DNA from: Rhizobium sp. NLR16a | GTDB taxonomy: Bacteria; Pseudomonadota; Alphaproteobacteria; Rhizobiales; Rhizobiaceae | Assembly (NCBI RefSeq): GCF_017948245.1 | Contig: NZ_CP072865.1 | Location: 955,501 to 1,019,500 of the forward strand | DNA: 64,000 nt | Direction of reading: 5' to 3' | In this document: positions 7,910-16,264 of the stretch, one piece after another | Layout of the letters: each line of letters begins with the position of its first letter | How positions within the stretch are numbered: position 1 is the first letter of the stretch | The notes under the pieces: model-generated | Database searches by the model: none | Told to the model about the DNA's origin: nothing | The model's input: only the letters and a program-made list of their open reading frames with translations | Position numbers and translations under genes: made by a program

Positions 7910-8608
7910 ATGCCAGTCATTACATTCGCAAATACCAAGGGCGGCGCCGGCAAGACGACCGCTGTTCTCTTGCTCGCGACCGAGCTTGCCCGTCAGGGCT
8001 ATCGCGTGACCATTCTGGATGCCGATCCGCAGCATTGGATTTCACGTTGGCACGAGATATCGGGGCACGTGCCTAATATTTCAGTGATCGATTTCGTGAC
8101 GACCGCCTCGCTGCCGCAGCATATCAGCGAAAACAAGCATAATACCGACTATTTCATCGTCGACCTGCCGGGCGCGCGCAATCCGCTGCTTGCCACCGCC
8201 GTCGGTCTTTCCGACCATGTACTGATCCCGATCCAGGGCTGTGCCATGGATGCGCGCGGCGGCGCGCAGGTGCTCGAACTGCTGCAGTATCTGGACGAGA
8301 AGGCAGGCATCAAGATCGGCCATTCGGTGGTGCTGACCCGCGTCAGCTCGAAGGTGACGACCCGGGCGCTGCAACTCGTCAAGTCGCTGCTCAGCGAGCG
8401 GCACGTGCCGGTGCTGGACACGGCGATTATCGAACGTTCGGCCTTCCGCGACATCTTCGACTGTGGCGGCACGCTGCAGACCATGGACCCCACGCGCGTC
8501 AGCAATCTCGACAAGGCGCGTGAGAACGCCGCCTGTTTCGCCCAGGAAATCATGCGCAAGGTGCCTGTTCGGTTGACAGCCTCGGCTCGCATGGCGACGG
8601 CGGCCTGA
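7910..8608 (+). CDS. ParA/MinD-family ATPase, VirC1-like, without a ParB partner
   Basis: The 232-residue protein has a deviant Walker A KGGAGKTT (residues 10-17, signature Lys10), the Walker A' ILDADPQ near 39, and a Walker B-like FIVDLPGA near 85. These are the marks of ParA/MinD ATPases that dimerise on ATP and bind DNA or membrane. Its short length and the ERSAFRDIFDCGGTL C-terminal region resemble VirC1-like ParA proteins more than repABC RepA or MipZ. No ParB, parS-like repeat or repBC gene is adjacent, so it is an orphan. ATG 7910 begins the conserved strand. It stands alone between two terminators, and the CtrA-like sites upstream suggest cell-cycle control. It may position a cellular cargo such as a polar complex; cargo unknown. 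Confidence 0.85.
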   Translation: MPVITFANTKGGAGKTTAVLLLATELARQGYRVTILDADPQHWISRWHEISGHVPNISVIDFVTTASLPQHISENKHNTDYFIVDLPGARNPLLATAVGLSDHVLIPIQGCAMDARGGAQVLELLQYLDEKAGIKIGHSVVLTRVSSKVTTRALQLVKSLLSERHVPVLDTAIIERSAFRDIFDCGGTLQTMDPTRVSNLDKARENAACFAQEIMRKVPVRLTASARMATAA

Positions 8609-8629
8609 ATACCCAAGCATTGAAACAGA

Positions 8630-8657
8630 AAGGCCGTCGGGGCGATCCGGCGGCCTT
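8630..8657. terminator. shared terminator between convergent genes
   Basis: AAGGCCG (8630-8636) and CGGCCTT (8651-8657) form a symmetric hairpin between the convergent ParA and L,D-transpeptidase genes. It has short A and T borders, so it could stop transcription from both sides. Confidence 0.45.
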
Positions 8658-8684
8658 ATCGTTGGTGACCAGTTTGGCTTTGGC

Positions 8685-10085
8685 TCAGTCGACGAACTCG
8701 ACCGTCACACCGGGCTTGACCATTTTCGCAAGCTCGGTTGCATCCCAGTTGGTCAGGCGAATGCAGCCGTGGCTCTGGGTGCGGCCGATCTTGGAGGGCT
8801 CCGGCGTGCCGTGGATGCCGTAAGTCGGCCTGGAAAGCGCCATCCAGACGGTGCCGACCGGGCCGTTCGGGCCTGGGGGAATGTTGAGGATCTTGTCGTT
8901 GGCGCCCTGCTGAAAGTTGATCTTCGGGTTGTAGGTATAACCGGGATTGAACGCGACGCGCTCGACCGTCACCGTGCCGGACGGGGAGGGGGTGTCGGTT
9001 GAGCCGATCGAAGCCGGGTAGGCGGCGATAAGATTGCCGGTGCCGTCATAGGCGAAAACCTGTTTGCGCCCCTTGTCGGCGATGATGCGGGCGACCTCGC
9101 CGGTCTTCATCTCGCCGGGATTGACGACCTTGATCACCGTGCCGGGAACACTGAAATCGGCGCCGGGATTCATCTCCTTGAGGAAGGCCTCGTCCATATG
9201 GAAACGCTCGGCCAGCATTTCAGTGGTCGAGGTATAGGCGAGCGACGGCAGCAGCGCCTTATGCGAATAATCTTCCGGGATCTCCGCGACGAAGGGGCCG
9301 GCGGCATCGGCCGGCGTGATCGTATAGCTGACGACGGGCAGGCCGCCGTTCATGCGCAGCTCTTCCAGAATGGCATCGGTGTCGTTGGGGTCGAGCTTTG
9401 ACCCCGTCATCTGGTCGTAAGCATAAATGCCCTTGGTGACGTTCGAGCCCATGTGCCCGTCGATGACGCCGGGAGAGATGCCGGCGCGGTCGAGGAAGAC
9501 CTGCAGCGCGACGATCTCGGGCTTCGATTTGTTCTTCAGCGTGATCACGGGCTCGTCGGGTGCTGCCTTCGGCGCATCGGCGGGCGGGATCTGCTGATCG
9601 GGATCGATCGAAGCGTAATCGTCGCCCGATTGCGGATTGCCAATGCTGTTGTCGTTCGGATAGGGCTCCTCGCCGAGCGGCAGGCGCTCGATTGCAGCGT
9701 CGCGCGGAATGCCACCGGTGACGGCGCCGCGTTCGGAATAACGCGTATCGCCATAGGAATTGTCGTCGGCATAATAGGGATCGTTGCCACCCTGGTCGGT
9801 ATAAACCTCGCGCGGGCCGGGCCGTGGTGGATAGTAGCCGCGGGCGCGCATTTCGGTGGCGACGACGTTGCCGTAGGCGTCGATCAGCACGCGGTTGCCG
9901 CTGCGGTCGCGGGCATAGGCAAAGCCGCGCGGGACATAATCGAGGATTTCGCCGTTCGGCGTGACCAGCACGACATCGCTCTGGCGACGGTCACGAAACT
10001 GCTGCGCGCCGGCCTGCGGTGCTGCAGCCGCAACGGCTGCCAGCACGGCCGCAAGCGAAAATGCCGACTTCAAAAAGCGATTCAC
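8685..10085 (-). CDS. periplasmic L,D-transpeptidase (YkuD)
   Basis: The 466-residue precursor starts with a signal peptide (MNRFLKSAFSLAAVLAAVAA, cleavage probably after AGAQ). A low-complexity region of about 150 residues rich in Asp, Tyr, Gly and Pro follows. Then comes a peptidoglycan-binding-like segment (EIVALQVFLDRAGISPGVIDGHMG) and a C-terminal YkuD domain. The catalytic motif IHGTPEPSKIGRTQSHGCIR holds His439 and Cys441. L,D-transpeptidases make 3-3 cross-links in murein or attach outer-membrane proteins to it. Rhizobiales rely heavily on these enzymes for polar growth, so several paralogues are expected. It is monocistronic, bounded by the shared terminator and the MITE-like element. 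Confidence 0.9.
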   Translation of the reverse strand: MNRFLKSAFSLAAVLAAVAAAAPQAGAQQFRDRRQSDVVLVTPNGEILDYVPRGFAYARDRSGNRVLIDAYGNVVATEMRARGYYPPRPGPREVYTDQGGNDPYYADDNSYGDTRYSERGAVTGGIPRDAAIERLPLGEEPYPNDNSIGNPQSGDDYASIDPDQQIPPADAPKAAPDEPVITLKNKSKPEIVALQVFLDRAGISPGVIDGHMGSNVTKGIYAYDQMTGSKLDPNDTDAILEELRMNGGLPVVSYTITPADAAGPFVAEIPEDYSHKALLPSLAYTSTTEMLAERFHMDEAFLKEMNPGADFSVPGTVIKVVNPGEMKTGEVARIIADKGRKQVFAYDGTGNLIAAYPASIGSTDTPSPSGTVTVERVAFNPGYTYNPKINFQQGANDKILNIPPGPNGPVGTVWMALSRPTYGIHGTPEPSKIGRTQSHGCIRLTNWDATELAKMVKPGVTVEFVD

Positions 10086-10299
10086 GTCTCACACCTCGAA
10101 CAGTGACTGGGCCGACACACACCCGCGAATTTTGACGCTAGTGTGGAATTTATGAAAGCGTGCTGAACAAAATATGAAAATCCCTAAGATTTCCTTTTAC
10201 TCATAAACGTTTGCATCCTTGTGTCCGTTCCGCAAAATCCACGGTTGCGGCAAAAGCGCAAGAGGAGAACGGCGCGATTGACGAAAGAGGGCGCGAAAC
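10086..10299. other. 5' region of the L,D-transpeptidase gene
   Basis: About 210 AT-richer bases lie between the L,D-transpeptidase start and the MITE-like element. I see no ORF with a plausible ribosome-binding site. It presumably holds the leftward promoter, but I could not assign hexamers. Confidence 0.4.
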
Positions 10300-10655
10300 T
10301 TAGAGCTTTTCCGGGTTAGACTGCGGCATTCTGCCGGAGCAGGTTTTCGTCAGGGCAAAGGCGATTGGCGAAGGGCATACCCCAAGGTACGTCCGAGCCG
10401 ATCGCCTCTGATCCTGGCGGAAACATGCCCGGCCCACCGGCCGCACCGCTTCGCCGTGGCGTAGCGATGTGCGTCCGGCGATTCCAAAGTCTTGCAGATT
10501 TGCCAGCCAAATTTGCGGGAGGGTTGGCTGAAACAGGGCGGCTGATCGACCGGCCGGCTTGGCCGTAGAGCTTGGCTACGACGCGCGCCGGCCGGTCGAC
10601 CATCCGACCCGTTTGAGCCAACAGAATGCTGCAATCTAACCCGGAAAAGCTCTAA
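10300..10655. mobile_element. MITE-like element with 34-bp terminal inverted repeats
   Basis: The ends are near-perfect inverted repeats: 10300-10333 begins TTAGAGCTTTTCCGGGTTAG, and 10622-10655 is its reverse complement with 2 mismatches in 34 bases. Inside, TCGACCGGCCGGC (10546-10558) pairs with GCCGGCCGGTCGA (10587-10599), and CAGCCAA (10504-10510) with TTGGCTG (10524-10530), so the transcript would fold strongly. There is no transposase; a leftward 101-codon frame (10316-10621) fills the interior exactly but has no coding signature. The outer bases read TTA...TAA, compatible with TA insertion, but no longer target duplication is visible. It is probably mobilised in trans by an IS transposase elsewhere. 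Confidence 0.75.
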
Positions 10656-10689
10656 CGCTACGGCGGCCGCTAACCTTGAGGAGACCGAG

Positions 10690-11529
10690 ATGATCGAATT
10701 TGCCGCTGCAAGCGGGCCGCGCCTGATGCTGGATGAAACATCGGTGCTCGATATCGGCGGATGCATTGTCGACGGCGTCGATATTGCGCCAAAGCGTGCC
10801 ATTCCGGACGATGGCGATCCGCGAATCGATCACTCGCTCGAAGGTTTCCTCTTCACCTGCGGCCCGGACCATATCCGCCATCGCCAGCCGATCGCCGGCC
10901 GTGCCGACGGCAAGGTCTATCCGCTGCACGGATCGGCCTCCGGCCACGCCGCCAAGATCCTGTGGACGAAACACGAGAATGGCAATGCCGAATGCCGCGC
11001 CGATGTCGACATTACCACGGTCGAGGGACTGCCGCAGCGCATCGAGCGGCTGTGGCGGATCGACGGCGCGAACGGCGAGGTGCGGCTCGAAGACCGGGTT
11101 ATCAATACCAGCGATCAGGCGGTGCCGACCTTCCTGATGTACCATATGAATGTCGGCGGCAAATGGCTGGACGACGGCACGCGGCTCGAAGGCCGGATGC
11201 TGGAGAATGGCGGCTTCCCCTGGACATTCGGCGAGGAGCCCGGCGGCATCTTCTGTGTGCCGGCGACGGCGACGGAGGAGGGCTCGGCGGAAGTCCGGCT
11301 CGGGCCGATCGCCGCAATTGGCGGCAGGACGCTCAACGTGCGCTTCCGCGCCGATACGCTGCCTTATCTGCAGGTTTGGCGGAACCAGAAGGCACCCGCT
11401 CATATTATCGGCATCGAGCCGGTGTCGCATCGCTGGGTATTGCGCGACGAGCTTCATGCGGCCGGTGAATTCAACATGCTCGCCCCGGGCGAAAGCCGCA
11501 GCTATGCGCTGACCTTTGCCTTCCTGTGA
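10690..11529 (+). CDS. DUF4432/aldose-1-epimerase-like (galactose mutarotase fold) protein
   Basis: The 279-residue protein is almost all beta-strand. It contains HSLEGFLFTCGPDHIRHRQPI, YPLHGSASGHAAKI, LEDRVINTSDQAVPTFLMYHMNVGG and a C-terminal HRWVLRDELHAAGEFNMLAPGE block, all in short form here. These conserved His and Glu residues and the mutarotase-like strand pattern resemble the DUF4432 branch of aldose epimerases. GAGGAGACCGAG precedes ATG 10690. The MITE-like element ends only 34 bases upstream, so its promoter may lie within or be altered by that element. It probably acts on a sugar or sugar acid, but there are no sugar-catabolic neighbours to identify it. Confidence 0.6.
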   Translation: MIEFAAASGPRLMLDETSVLDIGGCIVDGVDIAPKRAIPDDGDPRIDHSLEGFLFTCGPDHIRHRQPIAGRADGKVYPLHGSASGHAAKILWTKHENGNAECRADVDITTVEGLPQRIERLWRIDGANGEVRLEDRVINTSDQAVPTFLMYHMNVGGKWLDDGTRLEGRMLENGGFPWTFGEEPGGIFCVPATATEEGSAEVRLGPIAAIGGRTLNVRFRADTLPYLQVWRNQKAPAHIIGIEPVSHRWVLRDELHAAGEFNMLAPGESRSYALTFAFL

Positions 11530-11601
11530 GTGAAGTGTTGTTGACGCTTGCGGGCCTCCCGTCGTAGACCTTCAGCCCACGATCTTTGAGGAGACAAGAC
11601 G

Positions 11602-11940
11602 ATGGATATTCGCCAGCTCGACGATGAATATTCGGTTTCGGGACAGATCACGCTTGAGGACCTCGATGAGATCAAGGCGTTGGGCTTCAAATCGATCGTC
11701 TGCCATCGCCCCGACCATGAAAGCCCCGACCAGGCGTCGTTTTCCGTCATCGAGGCGCGTGCCAAAGAGCTCGGACTCGACATCGCTCATGTGCCGGTTG
11801 GACCGATGGGCGTGACCGAAGAGGCAGTGCAGGGCATGGTCGACGCGCTCGACGAATTCCCGCGGCCAATGCTTGGCTATTGCCGCTCGGGCGCGCGCTC
11901 GACGGCGATCTATCAGAAAACTCAGCATATCCGCAATTAA
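11602..11940 (+). CDS. DUF442/Blh-type phosphatase-like protein (TIGR01244-like)
   Basis: The 112-residue protein has the dual-specificity-phosphatase-like fold of the beta-lactamase-hydrolase N-domain. The N-terminus is LDDEYSVSGQITLEDLDEIKALGFKSIVCHRPD (in part), and the active loop YCRSGARS has Cys94 as nucleophile. The loop differs from a canonical CX5R because Arg99 is five residues after the Cys. Such stand-alone proteins are called putative sulfur transferases or phosphatases, and in rhizobia related domains occur in sulfide- and biofilm-linked operons. GAGGAGACAAGACG precedes ATG 11602. It sits 74 bases upstream of the RidA gene with no terminator, so the two may be cotranscribed. Confidence 0.75.
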   Translation: MDIRQLDDEYSVSGQITLEDLDEIKALGFKSIVCHRPDHESPDQASFSVIEARAKELGLDIAHVPVGPMGVTEEAVQGMVDALDEFPRPMLGYCRSGARSTAIYQKTQHIRN

Positions 11941-12013
11941 CCGCCCTTTCCGGGCTCCTACTTCCGGCGTTGAACCTCAGCGCCGGCACCTTTCATTGAT
12001 GCAGGAGACGATA

Positions 12014-12358
12014 ATGAGCATTAAGCGTATCGACGTCGGCGCGCGCATGAGCGGCGCCGTCATTCACGGCAACACGGTCTACCTCGCAGGCCAGGTGGGT
12101 GAGGGCGAAAGCGTCACCGATCAGTGCAAGTCTGCGCTCGCCGAAGTCGACCGTCTGCTGGCGGCCGCCGGCAGCAACAAGTCGAAGATCCTGCAGACCC
12201 TCGTCTATCTTTCCGACATCGCTTATTTCGGCGAGATGAACGCAGCCTGGGAAGCCTGGATCGATCCGGCCAATCCGCCGGCACGCGCCACCAGCGAAGC
12301 CAAGCTCGCCGCGCCGAAATACAAGGTCGAGTTCATCGTTACGGCTGCGCTCGACTAA
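12014..12358 (+). CDS. RidA/YjgF-family enamine/imine deaminase-like protein
   Basis: The 114-residue protein has the RidA fold markers GNTVYLAGQVGEG near residue 20, ALAEVDRLLAAAGSNKSKILQTLVYLSD and the closing PARATSEAKLAAPKYKVEFIVTAA (both abridged). RidA proteins hydrolyse reactive enamines/imines from PLP enzymes to keto acids. The catalytic Arg of the family is expected at about residue 98 (PPARAT). The start is ATG 12014, after CAGGAGACGATA; an upstream in-frame extension lacks a ribosome-binding site. A strong terminator follows. It lies next to a convergent ThDP enzyme, but nothing links them functionally. Confidence 0.85.
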   Translation: MSIKRIDVGARMSGAVIHGNTVYLAGQVGEGESVTDQCKSALAEVDRLLAAAGSNKSKILQTLVYLSDIAYFGEMNAAWEAWIDPANPPARATSEAKLAAPKYKVEFIVTAALD

Positions 12359-12380
12359 GTTCGCCGCAGTTCCGTCTCTC

Positions 12381-12413
12381 AAAGCCGGTGGGGCGCCCTT
12401 ACCGGCTTTTTGT
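12381..12413. terminator. terminator shared by ridA-like and ThDP-enzyme genes
   Basis: AAAGCCGGT (12381-12389) and ACCGGCTTT (12401-12409) form a 9-bp stem with a T-run on the plus strand and an A-run that reads as T on the minus strand. The stop codon of the leftward ThDP gene (12399-12401) lies inside the hairpin. Confidence 0.8.
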
Positions 12414-14057
12414 TTGCGCGATTTCCGAAAGCGTTCTGGTCGGTGTGATCGCTTCCGGATCGAGCTTCACCTCGATGATCGCCGGTTTGCCGCTTCTTCG
12501 CGCGCGCTCGAAAGCCGGGGCGAATTCCTCCGTGTTTTCCACCGTCTCGCCGTGGCCGCCATAGGCGCGGGCAAGGGCCGCGAAGTCGGGGTTGGTGAGA
12601 TCGGTGCTGCTGACGCGGCCGGGATATTCGCGCTCCTGATGCATGCGGATCGTGCCGTACATGCCGTTGTTGACGACGATTGCGATGATCGGCAGACCGT
12701 AGCGGATGGCGGTGGCGAATTCCTGGCCATGCATCAGGAAACAGCCGTCGCCGGCAAAACAGATGACCTCACGCTCGGGAAAAAGCCGCTTGGCGGCCAC
12801 CGCGGCGGGCAACCCGTAACCCATCGAGCCGGAGGTGGGCGCGGCCTGGGTGTTGAAGCGGCGGAAACGATGGAAGCGATGCAGCCAGGTGGCATAGTTG
12901 CCGGCGCCGTTGGTGAAGATTGCGTCCTGCCTGGTATTCGCCTCCAGCCACTCCATGATCGGTCCCATATGGACAGCGCCAGGACCTATCGCTGGCGGCT
13001 TCGACCAGGCGAGATAGGCTTGGTGCATGCGCTCCGTGCGCTCCGCCCAGTGCGGCTCGGTCGGCGCTTTCAGATCGGTAAGTGCAGCGACGAAATCGGC
13101 CGGTGCCGCGCAGATCGCCAGATCCGGGCGATAGATACGGCCGAGTTCGGACGCATCGGGATAGACGTGGACCAGCGATTGCTGGGGGTAGGGGATGTCG
13201 ATCAGCGTGTAGGACGACGAGGGCATTTCCGACATGCGGGCGCCGAGCAGGATCACCAGGTCGCTCTCCTTGATCTCCTTGGCGAGCGCCGGATTGATGC
13301 CGATGCCGACATCGCCGGCATAGCAGGGATGAAGGTGATCGAACAGCATCTGCCGGCGGAAGGAGCAGCCGACCGGCAATTGGAAACGCTCGGCGAAGAT
13401 TGCAAAATCGGCGACGGCATCGGCATCCCAGCGCGTGCCGCCGAGGATCACCACCGGTCGCTCAGCTTTGAGCAGACGCAGATAGAGATCGTCGATCTGG
13501 CTGGGGCCGGGATGCGCCTCGACGTTGGCATAACGCCTGGCGAGGGGCGCCTCGACCTCGTCGCGCAGCATGTCTTCCGGCAGCGTCAGCACCACGGGGC
13601 CGGGACGGCCGGAGGTTGCGATCGCAAAGGCGCGGGTGACGAATTCGGGAATTCGGGCGGCATCGTCGATTTCACCCACCCATTTGGCGAATTCGGTGAA
13701 GGCGCGGCGGAATTCGACCTCCTGGAAGGCCTCGCGCTCACGTGCATCACGCTGCACCTGGCCGATGAAGAGGATCATCGGGATCGAATCCTGCCTTGAT
13801 ATATGCAGGCCGGCGGAGGCGTTGGTGGCGCCGGGGCCGCGGGTCACCATGCAGATGCCGGGTTCGCCGGTGAGCCTGCCCCAGCAATCCGCCATCATCG
13901 CCGCCCCGCCTTCCTGCCGGCAGACGAGGACGTCGATATCGCTGTCACGCAAGGCGTCGAGCACGGCGAGGAAACTCTCGCCGGGCACGCAGGAGAGGCG
14001 TTTGACACCGTTCGCCTTCAGCGCCTCGACGATCAGTTCCCCGCCCGTTTGTTTCAT
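12399..14057 (-). CDS. thiamine diphosphate-dependent enzyme, acetolactate-synthase-like
   Basis: The 552-residue protein has the three-domain ThDP fold. The N-terminal Pyr domain has Glu49 in CRQEGGAAMMADCW, and VTRGPGATNASAG follows near residue 75. The C-terminal PP domain has the GDG...NN cofactor motif (FAGDGCFLMHGQEFATAI then VVNNGMYGTIR). It differs from oxalyl-CoA decarboxylase as I remember it and lacks a regulatory-subunit neighbour, so it is not a housekeeping IlvB. The longer open frame to 14228 overlaps the CoA-transferase gene; ATG 14057 with GAAGG upstream leaves a 13-base gap and is preferred. It is the last gene of a four-gene leftward operon. A 2-keto acid or acyl-CoA decarboxylase or carboligase role is likely; substrate unknown. 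Confidence 0.8.
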   Translation of the reverse strand: MKQTGGELIVEALKANGVKRLSCVPGESFLAVLDALRDSDIDVLVCRQEGGAAMMADCWGRLTGEPGICMVTRGPGATNASAGLHISRQDSIPMILFIGQVQRDAREREAFQEVEFRRAFTEFAKWVGEIDDAARIPEFVTRAFAIATSGRPGPVVLTLPEDMLRDEVEAPLARRYANVEAHPGPSQIDDLYLRLLKAERPVVILGGTRWDADAVADFAIFAERFQLPVGCSFRRQMLFDHLHPCYAGDVGIGINPALAKEIKESDLVILLGARMSEMPSSSYTLIDIPYPQQSLVHVYPDASELGRIYRPDLAICAAPADFVAALTDLKAPTEPHWAERTERMHQAYLAWSKPPAIGPGAVHMGPIMEWLEANTRQDAIFTNGAGNYATWLHRFHRFRRFNTQAAPTSGSMGYGLPAAVAAKRLFPEREVICFAGDGCFLMHGQEFATAIRYGLPIIAIVVNNGMYGTIRMHQEREYPGRVSSTDLTNPDFAALARAYGGHGETVENTEEFAPAFERARRSGKPAIIEVKLDPEAITPTRTLSEIAQTKSR

Positions 14058-14070
14058 AATGATACCTTCT

Positions 14071-15273
14071 TCATGACGATGTCTTCCTCTCAAGCTCGGC
14101 GAGTTCCGCCAGAATTTCTTCCCTGTGTTCGCCGAGACGCGGGCTCGGCCTGACGTAGCGCAATGGTGTTTCCGACAGCCCCACCGGCGTCCTGACCCCG
14201 GGGATGACGGTGCCGGCGGCATCGGCAAGGTCGATGCGCAGACCGCGAGCCTTCACTTGCGGGTCGGCGAACATTTCCTCGATCGTGTTGATCGCGCCCG
14301 ATGGAACCGCGTTCTGCTCGCAGGCCTTCAGGAGATCCGCCTTCTGCCATTTCAGCGTCTCGGTGGAGATCAGGCGGCGCACCTCGCCGCGGTTGGCGAC
14401 GCGGGCCTTGTTGGTGGAGAAACGCTCGTCATCCGCGATCGTCTCCAGGCCGAGGATGGTAGACAGGCGGCGGAACTGGCCGTCGTTGCCGACGGCCAGG
14501 ATGAGATAACCGTCGGCCGTCGGCACGACCTCATAGGGCGAGATGTTCGGATGGGCGTTGCCGAGGCGGGTCGGTGCTGCGCCGGAGATGAGGTAATTCA
14601 TGTTCTGATTGGCGAGGACGGCCGATTGCACGTCGAGCAGGGCCATGTCGATCAACTGGCCTTGTCCGGTTTTCAGGGCATGGATCAGGGCGGCCTCGAT
14701 CGCCGAGACGGCATAGATGCCGGTGAAGATGTCGGCGATCGCCACGCCCGCCTTCATCGGTTGGCCGTCCGGCTCGCCTGTTATCGACATGAAGCCGGAC
14801 ATGCCCTGGACGATGTAATCGTAGCCGGCGAGGCCGGCATAGGGGCCGGTCTGGCCGAAGCCGGTGATCGAGCAATAGACGAGCCTCGGGTTCTGCTTGC
14901 GCAGGCTGTCGTAATCGAGCCCGTATTTGACGAGGCCTCCGACCTTGAAATTCTCGATCACTACATCGGCTGTGGCTGTGAGGCGACGAACGAGATCCTG
15001 GCCCTCAGAGCTCTTGAGGTCGGCGGTGATTGAGCGCTTGCCGCGATTGGCGGCGTGGTAATAGGCGGCCGAGAGATTTTCGCCGTCGGCACCTTCGACG
15101 AAGGGCGGTCCCCATTGGCGGGTGTCGTCGCCACCGTCGGGATTTTCCACCTTGATGACGTCGGCGCCGAGATCGGCAAGCATCTGGCCCGCCCAGGGGC
15201 CGGCGAGCACGCGGGCAAGCTCGATCACCCGGATGCCGGCAAGCGGCGGCATGTTCGTCGCGGTCTCGGTCAT
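14071..15273 (-). CDS. CaiB/BaiF family (class III) CoA-transferase
   Basis: The 400-residue protein starts the fold with PLAGIRVIELARVLAGPWAGQ (abridged) and LADLGADVIKVE, includes RGKRSITADLK and VVIENFK, and has the catalytic Asp181 in AIADIFTG, as in formyl-CoA transferase. The closing LGEHREEIL is typical. These enzymes move CoA between carboxylic acids such as oxalate/formate, carnitine or succinate/itaconate. A 13-base gap separates it from the ThDP gene and 17 bases from the EamA gene upstream. The pairing of a CoA-transferase and a ThDP enzyme recalls oxalate decarboxylation, but the ThDP partner does not look like Oxc, so the acid is unknown. Confidence 0.88.
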   Translation of the reverse strand: MTETATNMPPLAGIRVIELARVLAGPWAGQMLADLGADVIKVENPDGGDDTRQWGPPFVEGADGENLSAAYYHAANRGKRSITADLKSSEGQDLVRRLTATADVVIENFKVGGLVKYGLDYDSLRKQNPRLVYCSITGFGQTGPYAGLAGYDYIVQGMSGFMSITGEPDGQPMKAGVAIADIFTGIYAVSAIEAALIHALKTGQGQLIDMALLDVQSAVLANQNMNYLISGAAPTRLGNAHPNISPYEVVPTADGYLILAVGNDGQFRRLSTILGLETIADDERFSTNKARVANRGEVRRLISTETLKWQKADLLKACEQNAVPSGAINTIEEMFADPQVKARGLRIDLADAAGTVIPGVRTPVGLSETPLRYVRPSPRLGEHREEILAELAELERKTSS

Positions 15274-15290
15274 GTTCCTCCCGTCGGTGT

Positions 15291-16247
15291 CTACGGCGCC
15301 AGCGTCACCTCAGATGTATCGGATACCGGCTTTGAAGCAAAGCGGCGCTCGCGCCAGAGGATGTAGAAGCCCGACGCCATAATGATCGTGATGCCGAGCC
15401 ATTTGATCGCATCCGGAAAATCGCCGAAAACAAGCCAGGCGAAGATCGTTGCCGAAACGATCTCGAAATATTGCAGCGGCGCCAGCGTCGACGCCGGTGC
15501 CGCACGAAAGGCATAGACGCCGAGGATGCCGGCGATCGCGGCCATGGCGCCGACGCCGGCCACGTAGAACCAGGCGCTGCCTGCAGGCATGACGGGATCG
15601 AAGAGATCGGAGCCGCTTCCTTCGCCGACAAAAAGCAGGAAAGCGCAGAAGAGCAAGCCCCAGATGCCCATCTGGAACTGCATCGACCAGGGGTCCTCCC
15701 GGTGCGAGAGGACGCGGGTCATCAACACGAAGATCGCAATGCAGAGCGCGCTGACGACAGGCAGGAGCGCGATGGAGCCGACCTCCTCGAAACTGGGCTG
15801 GATGATCAGCATCGCCCCGAAGAAGCCGACGCCGCAGGCGGTATAGCGCCGCCAGCCGATCGTCTCCTCGAGGAAAATGCCGCCGAGGATCGTCACGATG
15901 ATCGGCTCGATAAAGAAGATCGCGATCGCGTCGGCGACCGCCATATATTTCAGCGTGGTGACGAAAGAGATCATCGAGACGGTGATGACGAAGCCGCGGA
16001 TGGCGTGGAACAGGCTCTGGCGCCACGAGAAATCGGTAAAGCTGCGTCGCCATAGCACGATCGGCAGCATGCAGAGCGCCTGCACGAGGAAGCGGCCGGC
16101 GGTGATCTCGGCGGAGGGGACGGTGACGACGGCAAGCTTGGCGAAGATGTCGATGAGCGGCGAGAACATCACCGAAAGAAACATCAGCGCAAGCCCCGTC
16201 GTCACTTCGGAGGCGGACGAAGCGGGCCGGGCGGAGGTGCTGCTCAT
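15291..16247 (-). CDS. EamA/DMT-superfamily transporter
   Basis: The 318-residue protein has about ten hydrophobic segments in two EamA repeats. The first contains TAGRFLVQALCML-type and ISFVTTLKYMAVADAIAIFFIEPI segments; the second contains ILGVYAFRAAPASTLAPLQYFEIV (abridged). This is the drug/metabolite exporter fold. ATG 16247 is preferred over an upstream in-frame codon because AGAGAGATC precedes it and it clears the preceding gene by 17 bases. Position in an operon with a CoA-transferase and a ThDP enzyme suggests transport of a related organic acid or amino acid. The direction is usually export in this family. Confidence 0.85.
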   Translation of the reverse strand: MSSTSARPASSASEVTTGLALMFLSVMFSPLIDIFAKLAVVTVPSAEITAGRFLVQALCMLPIVLWRRSFTDFSWRQSLFHAIRGFVITVSMISFVTTLKYMAVADAIAIFFIEPIIVTILGGIFLEETIGWRRYTACGVGFFGAMLIIQPSFEEVGSIALLPVVSALCIAIFVLMTRVLSHREDPWSMQFQMGIWGLLFCAFLLFVGEGSGSDLFDPVMPAGSAWFYVAGVGAMAAIAGILGVYAFRAAPASTLAPLQYFEIVSATIFAWLVFGDFPDAIKWLGITIIMASGFYILWRERRFASKPVSDTSEVTLAP

Positions 16248-16264
16248 GATGGGATCTCTCTGGC

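Noticed and set aside
7814..8608. Possible plasmid replication (repABC) locus
   Set aside because: Only a ParA-like gene is present; no RepB, RepC, parS-like palindromes or counter-transcribed RNA region is visible.
10316..10621. Leftward 101-codon open frame
   Set aside because: It lies wholly within the MITE-like element, ends just inside both terminal repeats, is interrupted by hairpin sequences and has no family resemblance or ribosome-binding site.
12414..13799. Rightward 461-codon frame opposite the ThDP enzyme
   Set aside because: It is antisense to a gene with clear ThDP motifs and has the Arg/Gly/Asp-rich composition of a shadow frame.
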